DNA of 64,000 nt from Providencia hangzhouensis. Its GTDB lineage: Bacteria; Pseudomonadota; Gammaproteobacteria; Enterobacterales; Enterobacteriaceae. A model generated the notes under the pieces. It ran no database searches. It had not been told where the DNA came from and was given only the letters and a program-made list of their open reading frames with translations. The position numbers and the translations under genes were made by a program. Positions 1 through 8,835 of this stretch are shown here, in pieces (positions within the stretch are counted from its first letter, which is position 1; every line of letters starts with the position of its first letter). The stretch covers positions 930,001 to 994,000 of the forward strand of contig NZ_CP135052.1 in NCBI RefSeq assembly GCF_029193595.2, in the 5' to 3' direction.

Positions 1-488
1 CCTCACCGGACACCCTCGCGAAAGACTCACCGCGCAGCCATTACCGCAAATTCAGTCTAAGTAGCAGTTATCAGTATTTTTTCGCTAATGGTTTGACTTA
101 TTTAACCTCATTTTACGGTCAATATTCGCCCGATAATTTATACGGCATTGAACGCATAAGTATTGGAGGCCAGTATTCTGTCCGTGGCTACCATGAGCAG
201 TCTTTGAGTGGTAACCGAGGTGGCTATTGGCGTAATGAAATCAATAAAGGCATCGCTAATACGGCAATTGGGCAACTGCGTTTTATCGGAGCGCTAGATT
301 ACGGGTTTATTGCCTCAGATACGTACCACGTTGAACATGACACTTTAGCCGGCGGAGCCGTTGGCCTCTCTTTTACAGGCAATAGCCTAATTTATTCTCA
401 GTTTCTACTCAGTAAACCTTTGCATTATCCCTCACAACTTAAACCAGACAATTGGTCGGCTTATTGGTCGGTCTCATTCTCTCTGTAG
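1..488 (+). CDS. TpsB outer-membrane transporter, C-terminal part (partial at window start)
   Basis: This is the end of a two-partner-secretion transporter of the FhaC/ShlB/CdiB family, an outer-membrane beta-barrel that exports the TpsA protein encoded next. The frame is open from position 3, so the gene starts before the window. The visible part carries SVRGY, the VRG(Y/F) signature of the conserved barrel loop in Omp85/TpsB proteins. It consists of amphipathic barrel strands and ends with aromatic residues and a terminal FSL, as expected for a barrel C-terminus. The tpsA start lies 24 bp downstream, so the two form one operon. The family assignment is firm; whether it is a CdiB or a haemolysin/adhesin transporter cannot be told from this fragment. 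Confidence 0.9.
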   Translation, partial: SPDTLAKDSPRSHYRKFSLSSSYQYFFANGLTYLTSFYGQYSPDNLYGIERISIGGQYSVRGYHEQSLSGNRGGYWRNEINKGIANTAIGQLRFIGALDYGFIASDTYHVEHDTLAGGAVGLSFTGNSLIYSQFLLSKPLHYPSQLKPDNWSAYWSVSFSL

Positions 489-512
489 CTTTACGTTTTT
501 AAAGGATTATTT

Positions 513-3500
513 ATGCTAAATGAACAATTGCCTTCTCGCTCTAAGCGGATATTAAGTTACACCATTATTTTCTTAACTGCCGTCTACCCCTTACATCCCG
601 CTTGGGGAGCTGCCATGACGGCGGCAGATAAAAACACCCAAATTAGCCAACAAAATAACGTCCCGATTATTAATATCGCCACACCGAATGGGGCGGGAAT
701 ATCCCACAATAAATTTCAACAATTTAATGTCGATAAACAAGGTGCGGTACTCAATAACGCCACCACTAATGTGAATTCCCAAATTGCAGGGCAAATCAAA
801 GCCAATGCGAATTTAAAGGGAAATGCCGCCAATCTGATTATCAACGAAGTTACCGGCAGTAACCGCTCAGAATTACAAGGTAAGTTGGAAGTAGCAGGCA
901 AAGGGGCGAATGTCTTAATTGCTAACCCGAATGGGATTACCTGCAATGGCTGTAGCTTTGTGAATACCCCTGCGATTACCTTAACCACGGGAAAACCTAT
1001 TCTGGATAACAAGGGGGCTTTGTCTGCGGTTGAGGTGAAAAAAGGCAGTGTGGTTATCGGCGCCAATGGCATGAATACCGAAGCGCAAACTTATGCCGAT
1101 ATTATCAGCCGTGCCACCGAATTGAATGGGCAAATCAAAGCCAAAAACCTGACCCTGATGCAAGGTAGCAACCGTGTCGATTTTCAAAAAGGCACCGTAA
1201 CACCGATTGCGGGTGAAGGGGCAAAACCCAGTATTTCCGTAGATACCAAAGCACTGGGTGGGATGTATGCCAATCAAGTGAAATTGGTGAGTACGGAATC
1301 AGGGGTGGGGATTAACCTCAGTAATGTGCAAGCCAACCAACATGACCTGACGTTAACTGTCGATGGCAAAATTACCCTTGCCGGCAATATTCAAGGGAAA
1401 AAAGACATCAATGTCAGCACCAAAAACCTGCAGATTAACGCCAATGCCAACGTGAATGCCACCAAAGACATCACATTAGCCACCAACACCCTCGCCAATA
1501 ACGGCAAAGTTACCGCAGGCAAGGATATGCGTGTCTTTGCCGATTCAATAAGCAATACGGGCAATAGTGCACTTATTCAGGCACAAGATAATTTGTGGAT
1601 GCAAAAAAATGCCAAGGGGGATTTGAGTACGCTGATTGAGAATAAATCGGGGACGATAAAAACCAATACGGGAGATTTGGTGGTTCGTACGAAGCAATTG
1701 ACCAACATGTCGTTAAATACCCACTACAAGGAAAATACGATACAACCGACCTCCACAAGTAAGAACTTATTAATAGACCGAGTTAGAGAAGGAGGCGGGA
1801 ATTATGATGTGGTCATGAATGCAAAGTTGGTTAACCCTCTTCCTAATAAGTGGTTCGGTGTAGCTGATTTTTCAAATGCATTTTATAAAGAGGGTGTTTT
1901 AGTCAATACAGGTCAAAGTATTTACTCTGATGATTCAGTTCGGCTCGGAGAAATAGTTAGCGGTGGAAATGCTTATCTTAATGGTAATCAAATCACTAAT
2001 GATAACGGTATCATTTCTGCTAAGAAAAATTTAATTTTAACCGGTAATACTTTAGATAACAGTCAAAATATTGGCTGGAAAAAATACACCTATAAAAATT
2101 ATGTCATCGATCCTTCGAACAGTGGAAGTGGAATAGTTAATATTAGAAATATCAAAGAATTAATTTTAGAAACGCATTATAAAATACAAGGTGATGTGTT
2201 CATTTTGGAATTGATTGATAATGTAAAAACAAAGAAAGGGTTACATTCAGGTGCGAATCTCATCCTCGATTTTAAACATTCGATCAGCAGTGAGAACAAA
2301 CTACCTATTACCTCATCACTGATCTCAAAAATAAATCACATCGATTCCCCCGCTTATTTAATGTCAGCAAAAAATATTATTTTAAATTCTAATAATATAA
2401 ATATTTCTACTAACTTACAGTCTGAAAATGATCTGTCTATTATCGCTGGTCAAAACATCAATATTCATGATGCACAACTGGTTGCAAAACAATCACAAAG
2501 CCTAATTGCCAATAACGACCTTAATCTTAAACAAGTCAATTTAACGGCTAAAGACAGCACCTTAATTGCGAAAAATGGCGATCTTCAATACAGTTTAAAC
2601 CCCGTTTCTGCCTTTAAAGAGAATGTATTATCGCCCCCGGTTCTCAATGCCGCAAATTCGTTACATATCCAAGCGGGTAAAAATATCACTTTTGATAATG
2701 CGCAATTAGCTAAAACGAATAAACTTACCCTAAGTGCCAATGACAATATCCTTATTCGTCGCGATGAACTCAACTTAATGAAACTCGCGGCTTCAGAGCC
2801 TGTCGCCAATATCAATGCGTTACTCACAAAAACAGGAAATTGGGCAAGTTCAGGGGAGATAAACCTCACTGCAGGTAAGAATATTGAAGCGCGTGGCATT
2901 GCCTTCAACAGTGGAAAATCACTGACGTTCAATGCAGGCCAAGATATTTTGTTAGGCTCAAAAGCGATTAAGGATGTCGATAATGTATTTAAAACCAATC
3001 GCTATCCAGAGTTGCGTTCTCAGCTCATCGCGAATGGCAATATCACGTTGAATGCAGCCCGTGATATTGACTTGCAGTCGGCTAACCTTCAATCCACAGA
3101 CAAGGTCATAGCGCTTTCAGGTCGTGATATTAAATTAACGGCTACCGCTTACTCTGCCATTCCCAACCCCAGTGAAGATAACCAAGATGTACGTTATGTG
3201 ACTTCGACACTTTCCGGTGACAAAGGCGTCACACTGGCCTCCAATGGTGCCTTAACCGCACAAGGCAGTACAATCAAATCCCTAGGTGATATCACACTCT
3301 CAAGCGGGGGAAATGTACGCTTAGAGTCGGTCAAAACGAATTATCGAAAACAGTCAGGGAAAAAATTTGAAGAGTTATATCGCCAAATTGGCACTGAAAT
3401 TAACAGCGGTAAAACCCTGACCATTTTGTCAGAGGGGAGCATTCTTTTCCAAGCCTCACGTCTCGTTGCCAAAGGCGCGATGGATATTGCAGCAAAAGGC

Positions 3501-5636
3501 GGCTATCTCTACGCCCAAGCCATGGAAGAAAGCAGTTACTTCGAAGAGTATAAAAAGAAATACAATAGATGGACGCTTTGTATTACGAAAAAGGAAGTGA
3601 GAAAAACACGCAGTGATAAAACCAATAAAGTCACTGAGTTTACTGCTGGTGGCGATATTAATCTGTATGCCAAGGATGATGTCACATTAGAAGCGACCAA
3701 AATTAATGCGGGCAAGAATGCCAAAATCACCAGCCAAACGGGCAAGGTCAATTTTAAAGCGGTCAAAAACTCGCAATTTGAACAGGTGATTACAAATTCT
3801 AACGGTTTTTATATCACCCAACGTAATAAAGGCTATACCTCAGATAAATGGGTTTTACCTGCATTGCATATTGGTGGAAAACTAACAGTTGATGCGAATA
3901 AAGGGATCACTGCGGATGTTAAATCGAAAAATGGTCAGAGCTTAGAAAATGCCTTAGAGGCTCTTGGTAAAACAGAAGGTACACAGTGGCTTGCAGGCTT
4001 AAAAGACCGTGAAGATGTTCAGTGGAACTTAGTTAAAGACGCCTATGACAGTTGGGATTATAAAAGCCAGAGTTTAAACCCGGTTGCTGCTGCGCTGATT
4101 ATGATAACTGTTGCAGCGATGACGTCAGGTACAGCAACGAAATTTGCGGCTTGGGCAGCATCCGGTAGCAGTGGTACGAGTGCTGCAGTGATATCAGGCG
4201 CGGCTTACTCTGGTATGACAGCTCTTTCAACACAAGCAGCGATCGCACTGGCTGAAAACCAAGGAAACCTATCGAAAGCGCTTAATTCACTAGGTAAAAG
4301 CGAAACAGTTAAATCTATTGTTGCTCAAATGGTGATCTCCGGGGCGCTTAATGGCTTAGATGTCAAAATGGGATGGACAAAAGGGAATCCGGGGAATGCT
4401 AAGTTACCTTTATTAAGTAATGGGGATTGGAATAAGGTTGCTCAGCGTGTTGCCGCGCAATCTGTGATTAGTTCAACCGTGAATACTACAATCCAAGGTG
4501 GCAGTTTTACCGATAACTTTAAGAGTGCCTTACTCAGTAATATTGGCAATCAGGTGAATGCGGAAGGTGCAAAGTTAATCGGTGATAACGGAGAAATTTT
4601 AGGGCATACAGGCAAATTATTAAGTCACTCAGTTGTTTCAGGGATTAGCGCTGAAATTGCAGGCGGAAATGCAAAAGGAGCTATAGTGGGTAGTCTTGCT
4701 GTTCAGTTAGCAGGGGTCACACTAAACAACAATTTAATTAATGAAAAAGAATGGCAAAAAGATTCTGAGAAATACGCTCAATTATCCCGCGTGTTAGGGG
4801 GATTTGCGGGTGCAATATTCACTGGTAACGCAGGAGGGGTCTACAGTGGTGCGGACTCGGGAGAAAGTACCTTCAGGTTTAATCACTTACTTCATGAACT
4901 TGCAATGGATTTTGATAATGAAATGCAAAAGTGTGCTGGTAATACAAACTGCGAAGCTACACAAATAAAAAAATATGCTATGTTCAGCTTAATAAACAGT
5001 GGCAATTTAGATTTAGAAATAACTAATAACCCATTAGTTACACAAGATATCACTAAAACGAGAATATCAAATGCATTTGATTTAGCTAAAAGGCCTTACT
5101 GGGCTAGTTATCTAGGTTTTGATGTCATGCAAAATGACCTAGCAAAACAATACTTAATGTATTGGAACTCACAAGACTTAAATAAAATAAACGCAAAAAC
5201 ACCGGGTTGGACAAAAGCAGCAGTATTAATATCAGATCCTGAAATACAAGCCTCAGTTATTTCATTAGGTTGGATAGGAAAACAACTTATACAAAAGAGT
5301 GTATTTACAGTGTCAAAACTAGGCTCTGATGAAATAACATTAATGATAAAAAGTACACAAACGGGCCTTAAAAATCCTAGTCAAATAGATCAAATGAAAA
5401 TAGATATGCTCAGCAATAACTATAGATTCACTGCACCAGAAGGTATTATTGCTGGATACGTCGATAAAAAAGGTATTCATTATATATCAGAAGGCAATCA
5501 TAGAATGGTAGCAGCTAAAGAAATATATGTTAAAACAGGTGACTCGCAGTATATTAATAAATTGATTGAAAATGGTAGATGGACTGTAGTTGAATCTGCT
5601 CCTGCTGGAGCAAAACCATTACCATCTAGAAACTAA
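513..5636 (+). CDS. TpsA/CdiA-like filamentous haemagglutinin exoprotein with C-terminal ParB-like toxin domain
   Basis: This large secreted polymorphic toxin belongs to two-partner secretion. An AAAGGA ribosome site precedes the ATG. Residues 1-35 are a long signal peptide, and the TPS secretion domain follows with NPNGITCNGC near residues 138-147. Residues 260-1120 are filamentous-haemagglutinin beta-helix repeats. Residues 1130-1290 resemble the DUF637 pre-toxin region and contain a hydrophobic Ala/Gly/Ser-rich stretch. No VENN motif was found. From about residue 1450 the sequence becomes AT-rich and unrelated to the repeats, which is typical of a swapped CT module. The last 70 residues carry GYVDKKGIHYISEGNHRMVAA, which resembles the ParB/sulfiredoxin core (dG..HR..AA). 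A nuclease-like toxin activity is inferred. At 1707 residues it is shorter than classical CdiA proteins of about 3000. A small immunity candidate starts 12 bp later. Confidence 0.88.
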   Translation: MLNEQLPSRSKRILSYTIIFLTAVYPLHPAWGAAMTAADKNTQISQQNNVPIINIATPNGAGISHNKFQQFNVDKQGAVLNNATTNVNSQIAGQIKANANLKGNAANLIINEVTGSNRSELQGKLEVAGKGANVLIANPNGITCNGCSFVNTPAITLTTGKPILDNKGALSAVEVKKGSVVIGANGMNTEAQTYADIISRATELNGQIKAKNLTLMQGSNRVDFQKGTVTPIAGEGAKPSISVDTKALGGMYANQVKLVSTESGVGINLSNVQANQHDLTLTVDGKITLAGNIQGKKDINVSTKNLQINANANVNATKDITLATNTLANNGKVTAGKDMRVFADSISNTGNSALIQAQDNLWMQKNAKGDLSTLIENKSGTIKTNTGDLVVRTKQLTNMSLNTHYKENTIQPTSTSKNLLIDRVREGGGNYDVVMNAKLVNPLPNKWFGVADFSNAFYKEGVLVNTGQSIYSDDSVRLGEIVSGGNAYLNGNQITNDNGIISAKKNLILTGNTLDNSQNIGWKKYTYKNYVIDPSNSGSGIVNIRNIKELILETHYKIQGDVFILELIDNVKTKKGLHSGANLILDFKHSISSENKLPITSSLISKINHIDSPAYLMSAKNIILNSNNINISTNLQSENDLSIIAGQNINIHDAQLVAKQSQSLIANNDLNLKQVNLTAKDSTLIAKNGDLQYSLNPVSAFKENVLSPPVLNAANSLHIQAGKNITFDNAQLAKTNKLTLSANDNILIRRDELNLMKLAASEPVANINALLTKTGNWASSGEINLTAGKNIEARGIAFNSGKSLTFNAGQDILLGSKAIKDVDNVFKTNRYPELRSQLIANGNITLNAARDIDLQSANLQSTDKVIALSGRDIKLTATAYSAIPNPSEDNQDVRYVTSTLSGDKGVTLASNGALTAQGSTIKSLGDITLSSGGNVRLESVKTNYRKQSGKKFEELYRQIGTEINSGKTLTILSEGSILFQASRLVAKGAMDIAAKGGYLYAQAMEESSYFEEYKKKYNRWTLCITKKEVRKTRSDKTNKVTEFTAGGDINLYAKDDVTLEATKINAGKNAKITSQTGKVNFKAVKNSQFEQVITNSNGFYITQRNKGYTSDKWVLPALHIGGKLTVDANKGITADVKSKNGQSLENALEALGKTEGTQWLAGLKDREDVQWNLVKDAYDSWDYKSQSLNPVAAALIMITVAAMTSGTATKFAAWAASGSSGTSAAVISGAAYSGMTALSTQAAIALAENQGNLSKALNSLGKSETVKSIVAQMVISGALNGLDVKMGWTKGNPGNAKLPLLSNGDWNKVAQRVAAQSVISSTVNTTIQGGSFTDNFKSALLSNIGNQVNAEGAKLIGDNGEILGHTGKLLSHSVVSGISAEIAGGNAKGAIVGSLAVQLAGVTLNNNLINEKEWQKDSEKYAQLSRVLGGFAGAIFTGNAGGVYSGADSGESTFRFNHLLHELAMDFDNEMQKCAGNTNCEATQIKKYAMFSLINSGNLDLEITNNPLVTQDITKTRISNAFDLAKRPYWASYLGFDVMQNDLAKQYLMYWNSQDLNKINAKTPGWTKAAVLISDPEIQASVISLGWIGKQLIQKSVFTVSKLGSDEITLMIKSTQTGLKNPSQIDQMKIDMLSNNYRFTAPEGIIAGYVDKKGIHYISEGNHRMVAAKEIYVKTGDSQYINKLIENGRWTVVESAPAGAKPLPSRN

Positions 5637-5648
5637 TAGGGTAATATC

Positions 5649-6008
5649 ATGACAAAAAATGAAATATATGTAGACATGTTATTTTGGATCCTTCCATACA
5701 TAAGAAATATTCAATCTCAGGATAAAAAAATAAAATCTAAGGATTTATCATGTTATTATGAATCTGAGCTAATACATAACTTACCAAATAAAATTCTAAC
5801 GAATGAGTTCACTAGTAGTGATATATCATTTTTAAACTACCAAGCTAAATACTATTATGAAAATTGCACTCCGAAAATCAGTGTGCTTTACTCAAAAAAT
5901 ATAGAATATATTAAAATGTTATTTATTTTAGTACCTGATGAGTTAAAAGATCAACTAACTTGGTCAGGTCCACAAAATAATTCTATAGTTAATCAAGAAA
6001 CGAATTAG
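5649..6008 (+). CDS. Candidate immunity protein for the upstream toxin domain
   Basis: This encodes a 119-residue, AT-rich, probably cytosolic protein with no signal peptide and no family I recognise. It starts 12 bp after the stop of the TpsA/CdiA-like gene, behind a TAGGGTAAT ribosome site. Its base composition matches the variable toxin-encoding tail rather than the conserved part of that gene. Position, size and composition are those of a CdiI immunity protein, which would bind and neutralise the ParB-like toxin domain inside the cell. That role rests on context only. Confidence 0.6.
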   Translation: MTKNEIYVDMLFWILPYIRNIQSQDKKIKSKDLSCYYESELIHNLPNKILTNEFTSSDISFLNYQAKYYYENCTPKISVLYSKNIEYIKMLFILVPDELKDQLTWSGPQNNSIVNQETN

Positions 6009-6214
6009 CGTAAAATTTAATAGTTATTCATTCATTGTGGCGTTAATTTAAATATCCTAAATATTATATGGAGAGTGTAGTGGTACAGTGAACTTAACTA
6101 GTTAAAAATAAGTCTAATATATTGTTTTTAATGAATTTTAACTCCTTGTATCCATGATGGGTTCCGGTGTGGAACCTATAATGGGGAGCAGACCCCGAAA
6201 ATCAACTTCTTCTT

Positions 6215-6436
6215 GTGAGTGGTAGATATTTAGCAAAACGATTAACTGATTTTACTATTAATTACTTTAGTCGAAATTCGTCTATAAAAACAATATCAAC
6301 CTCAGAGATTGGAATGAAATGGTATTTACAAGGAGAGGGTAATACTCAAGAAATATTATGTGAAGATACGATCGCTAAAATCTTACCAGACTTAGCTAGC
6401 GTAAGTAATTTATTATCAAAAATGCAAATGTCATAA
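6215..6436 (+). pseudogene. Chimeric orphan immunity gene fragment
   Basis: This is a 73-codon frame opening with GTG in the displaced part of the island. Codons up to about position 6387 are unique. From 6388 the sequence (DLASVSNLLSKMQMS) is nearly identical to the end of the frameshifted immunity gene at 12219-12460 and to the remnant at 9135-9183. The gene therefore looks like the 5' part of one immunity gene joined to the 3' part of another. A short frame ending at 6225 just upstream could be a toxin tail overlapping its start. It may be functional or a relic; no full-length family match is evident. Confidence 0.45.
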
Positions 6437-6473
6437 AATAGGATTCTATTGCATTAATAGACAATTGAATAAA

Positions 6474-6503
6474 CACAGGCGGCTATAATTTTAGCCGCCT
6501 GTG
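6474..6503. terminator. Stem-loop terminator (duplicated betT terminator)
   Basis: A 12-bp perfect stem (CACAGGCGGCTA / TAGCCGCCTGTG) encloses a 6-base loop between the immunity fragment and the betT remnant, which converge here. It is the copy A version of the betT terminator. Confidence 0.6.
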
Positions 6504-6545
6504 AATTCTTATCGACACATTTTAGGTAATGTTTCTTTTTTGGGA

Positions 6546-6813
6546 CTACTTACCCAGTAAGTGCAAGAAATGAATATGTTTTTCATATTGGTCTAGGATA
6601 TCGTGAATGATCTGCTCTTTTTCCCAGCCCATCACGTTATAATCTTGCCCACCTTCTTTTAAGTGAATTTCAGCACGATAGTAGCGTTGCACCTCGCTCT
6701 TTTCATCATCACTTTCTGTCCCCATACCTGCTAAAGCAAAGGCTGGTTGAATATAGTAACGGAGGAGAAATTCATAGAAAAAGTTCATATCGTCGCCTAA
6801 ATCGACTTCAAAG
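6546..6813 (-). pseudogene. betT 3' fragment (duplicated C-terminus of choline transporter)
   Basis: The frame encodes the last 89 residues of the BCCT transporter at 12576-14582 with a handful of substitutions, including the shared RYYIQP, GMGTESDDEKSE and DILDQYEKHIHFLHLLGK segments and the same stop. Homology ends abruptly at about 6813, where unrelated sequence begins. It has no transporter core and no promoter of its own, so it is a non-functional duplication by-product. The reading frame is still intact, which suggests a recent event or a copy kept similar by conversion. Confidence 0.85.
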
Positions 6814-6904
6814 CTAAATTACCAGTCCTTCCCACATGATTTAAATAACAGAGCAGTCGGTTTCTATATCACAATCAGCAACAACGGCAATAATGCGAGG
6901 CTCA

Positions 6905-7033
6905 AGTTGCGTTTTAAACTCATCGCAAATGGTAATATTACGTTAAATGCGGCCCGTGATATTGACTTGCAGTCGGCCAACCTTAAATCCACAGACAAGG
7001 TCATAGCGCTTTCAGGTCGTGATACTAAACTAT
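6905..7033 (+). pseudogene. TpsA/haemagglutinin gene fragment
   Basis: About 130 bp closely match nucleotides 3010-3137 of the intact tpsA gene, covering the beta-helix repeat stretch that encodes LIANGNITLNAARDIDLQSANL. Homology stops on both sides and there is no start codon. It is a relic of a second tpsA or of an internal duplication, left by recombination in the module graveyard. Confidence 0.75.
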
Positions 7034-7049
7034 CCTCAATTGCCGCCGT

Positions 7050-7249
7050 GCTAGAGCTCGAATTATTTTGAATACCAATTTGTTTTCGTCATATTTCGCA
7101 TTGTGACATTGTTGCTGGCACTGGCGTGCGGATATACTTAATCGTTATGCAGCCATTTTGGTCGGCAGGCGTTGGTCTATCACATCTTGAATCACATTTA
7201 GCCGTTTCACATCTTCCAATGTAAAAAATTCCGCTCTATAAGCAGTCAT
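7050..7249 (-). pseudogene. ISNCY-type transposase N-terminal remnant
   Basis: Reading on the minus strand from an ATG at 7249 gives MTAYRAEFFTLEDVKRLNVI, continues to KMAA, then meets a TAA at 7145-7147. After the stop it continues RLSISARQCQQ. This matches the helix-turn-helix opening of ISNCY-family transposases, in which a DV..VQ..AA..L.IS.RQ pattern is usual. Only the first 65 or so codons remain and the frame is broken. The family assignment is from memory of the motif; the fragment clearly cannot encode an active transposase. Confidence 0.55.
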
Positions 7250-7367
7250 GTGCCCCCCTTAATAGTTAGCTTACGTGACGGACACCTTAACTTAGCCCAG
7301 AGCGGACATTACAATTTTGCTATTACAGCGTTTGATCGCTTAAGCTCCTTTATGTTAACACTATGTA

Positions 7368-8297
7368 TTAATTACTTTTTTTATGCATTTTTTTATCTAA
7401 GTAGTCAATCCGTGATTGAATATCGGTGTAACCTAGTTGATAAGCTCTCTTGTATAAGTTGATCGCCTTCTCATAACTTTGAGGAACACCTAGTCCCTCC
7501 TCATACATTAAGCCCAAATTAATTAACCCGCCAAGCCCTTCTTTATTTGAAGCATCTTGATAGAGCTTTACTGCTTTATTGATATCGACTTGAACACCAA
7601 AGCCATGCTGATAAAGCAACCCCATTGAATTCATTGCCGCGGGATCTCCGTTTGCAATGCCTATTTCATAGCATTTTATTGCCTCATCATAATTTTCTAA
7701 ATCACCGTACAAATAACCTAATCGAGTAATCGCAAAATCATTACCGAATTTAATCGATTCTTTATACCATTTTTCAGCCAACTTAGTGTTTTTCTCTCCT
7801 CCTCGACCATCTCTATATAAATCACCTAAACTCATCATAGCGCTGCTTGATTTATGCTTTTTAATTGCTATTTCAAACATTTCTTTAGCTTTGATGTAGT
7901 TATTTTCGTATTTATATAATATACCTAAATTGTAGTCTGCGGAGGATGACCCAAGTTCAGCGGCTTTTTGATAAAGTAAAATGGCCTCATCTTTTCTCCC
8001 TTGGTCTTCTGTTAGCATTGCTAAACGATTCATCCCGTTTGCATCATTCTTATCTGACAGTCTCTGATAAATTTCCTCTGCCTTTTCGAGATTTTTTGCG
8101 ACACCAGTACCCGTTTCATAAAAACGCCCGACGATTAATAAAGCCTCATCATCCCCTTGTTTTGCTAAAGCCTCACACGCAAGAAAATTATTCTCTTCAG
8201 GAATACATTTAATCGCAGGTTCAGAATAAGACAATACGGGATTGCATAAGAGTAGGAATACTGTGACTATTGTAATTTTATTGTTTAACATAATCAA
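7368..8297 (-). CDS. Secreted Sel1/TPR-repeat protein
   Basis: This 309-residue protein has a signal peptide (residues 1-26, ending VLSYSEP) and a mature part made of about seven Sel1-like repeats. Units such as GRFYETGTGVAKNLEKA, GDLYRDGRGGEKNTKLA and GLMYEEGLGVPQSYEKA fold as alpha-solenoid hairpins. It is predicted to be periplasmic. The start could also be the second ATG two codons in. It lies 7 bp downstream of the unknown gene at 8305-8610 on the same strand. Periplasmic Sel1 proteins serve as immunity proteins or adaptors beside some interbacterial effectors, so a protective role against a neighbouring toxin is a reasonable inference but is not shown. Confidence 0.8.
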   Translation of the reverse strand: MIMLNNKITIVTVFLLLCNPVLSYSEPAIKCIPEENNFLACEALAKQGDDEALLIVGRFYETGTGVAKNLEKAEEIYQRLSDKNDANGMNRLAMLTEDQGRKDEAILLYQKAAELGSSSADYNLGILYKYENNYIKAKEMFEIAIKKHKSSSAMMSLGDLYRDGRGGEKNTKLAEKWYKESIKFGNDFAITRLGYLYGDLENYDEAIKCYEIGIANGDPAAMNSMGLLYQHGFGVQVDINKAVKLYQDASNKEGLGGLINLGLMYEEGLGVPQSYEKAINLYKRAYQLGYTDIQSRIDYLDKKMHKKSN

Positions 8298-8304
8298 AAT
8301 TCAC

Positions 8305-8610
8305 CTAAGAAAAGTTTTCATAGGGGTCATAAACAAACCGCAGTAAATAGATAACCTCAACATTTTCTTGCATGACACGAGGATTTCGAGATACCCGAGA
8401 TTTTAGAATAAAATCCATCCCTCGTAGAGTCGGAGGGATTACACCAAGTTCTGCTGCTGTATCTATTGTTCGTTTAACACCTTTTACTGATGTTACGCCA
8501 AAATCCTCTGTTCCTTTTACCCAGGGATTACTGAGTGCCGTTTTAACCGAAGGTTCATCACCATCACACCGATAATAAATTGATTCATCTAACCCGTTAG
8601 GGGTAAACAT
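8305..8610 (-). CDS. Small protein of unknown function upstream of the Sel1 gene
   Basis: This encodes 101 residues with no signal peptide or membrane segment. The first half is acidic (YYRCDGDEPSVKTAL) and a compact segment around VKRTIDTAAELGVIP follows. I do not recognise the family. The ATG at 8610 has no clear ribosome site. It overlaps by 22 bp the end of a short frame that does have one (8589-8747), so translation may be coupled or the two frames may once have been a single gene. It sits directly before the Sel1 gene in what looks like a three-gene operon. Confidence 0.55.
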   Translation of the reverse strand: MFTPNGLDESIYYRCDGDEPSVKTALSNPWVKGTEDFGVTSVKGVKRTIDTAAELGVIPPTLRGMDFILKSRVSRNPRVMQENVEVIYLLRFVYDPYENFS

Positions 8611-8747
8611 TCATTGGAGCGATTATGTGCGCTTTTAAGGTTTTTCAAAATTCGACGATAAATAGCCAACCTTTTTTCCATAGCTTCATTAGCATCCATG
8701 ATTTCACCGTTTTTGCAGTAAAACCACTCTAAATCCCCACACTGCAT
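8589..8747 (-). CDS. Short ORF heading the Sel1 operon (52 aa)
   Basis: The frame opens with an ATG five bases after a strong GGGGGA ribosome site and encodes a small, charged, probably helical peptide (ANEAMEKRLAIYRRILKNLK). It stops inside the 5' end of the next frame. The strong initiation signal here, and its absence at 8610, argue that translation enters the operon at this point. It is either a genuine small protein or the N-terminus of a gene now split by a frameshift near 8590-8610. Confidence 0.4.
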   Translation of the reverse strand: MQCGDLEWFYCKNGEIMDANEAMEKRLAIYRRILKNLKSAHNRSNECLPLTG

Positions 8748-8835
8748 ACAATCCCCCACCTTATCCTTAAGTTAAACTTAAATCATAAATGAAAGAGAAT
8801 TAAATGAATACATTTAACTTTGTGTTTATTGATTA

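Larger units (their letters stand above)
6388..6813. repeat. Direct repeat R1, copy A (immunity tail plus betT 3' end)
   Basis: This 426-bp segment matches 12412-12843 (432 bp) at high identity along its whole length. It comprises the last codons of an immunity gene, the intergenic terminator and the last 89 codons plus stop of betT. The only length difference is a 6-bp duplication in the terminator stem of copy B. Copy A is the displaced copy, because copy B continues into the full betT gene. A third, shorter copy of the immunity tail lies at 9135-9222. Confidence 0.85.

Noticed and set aside
716..1277. Minus-strand frames of about 100 codons inside tpsA
   Set aside because: They are antisense to a conserved secretion domain, lack ribosome sites and follow the codon pattern of the sense gene.
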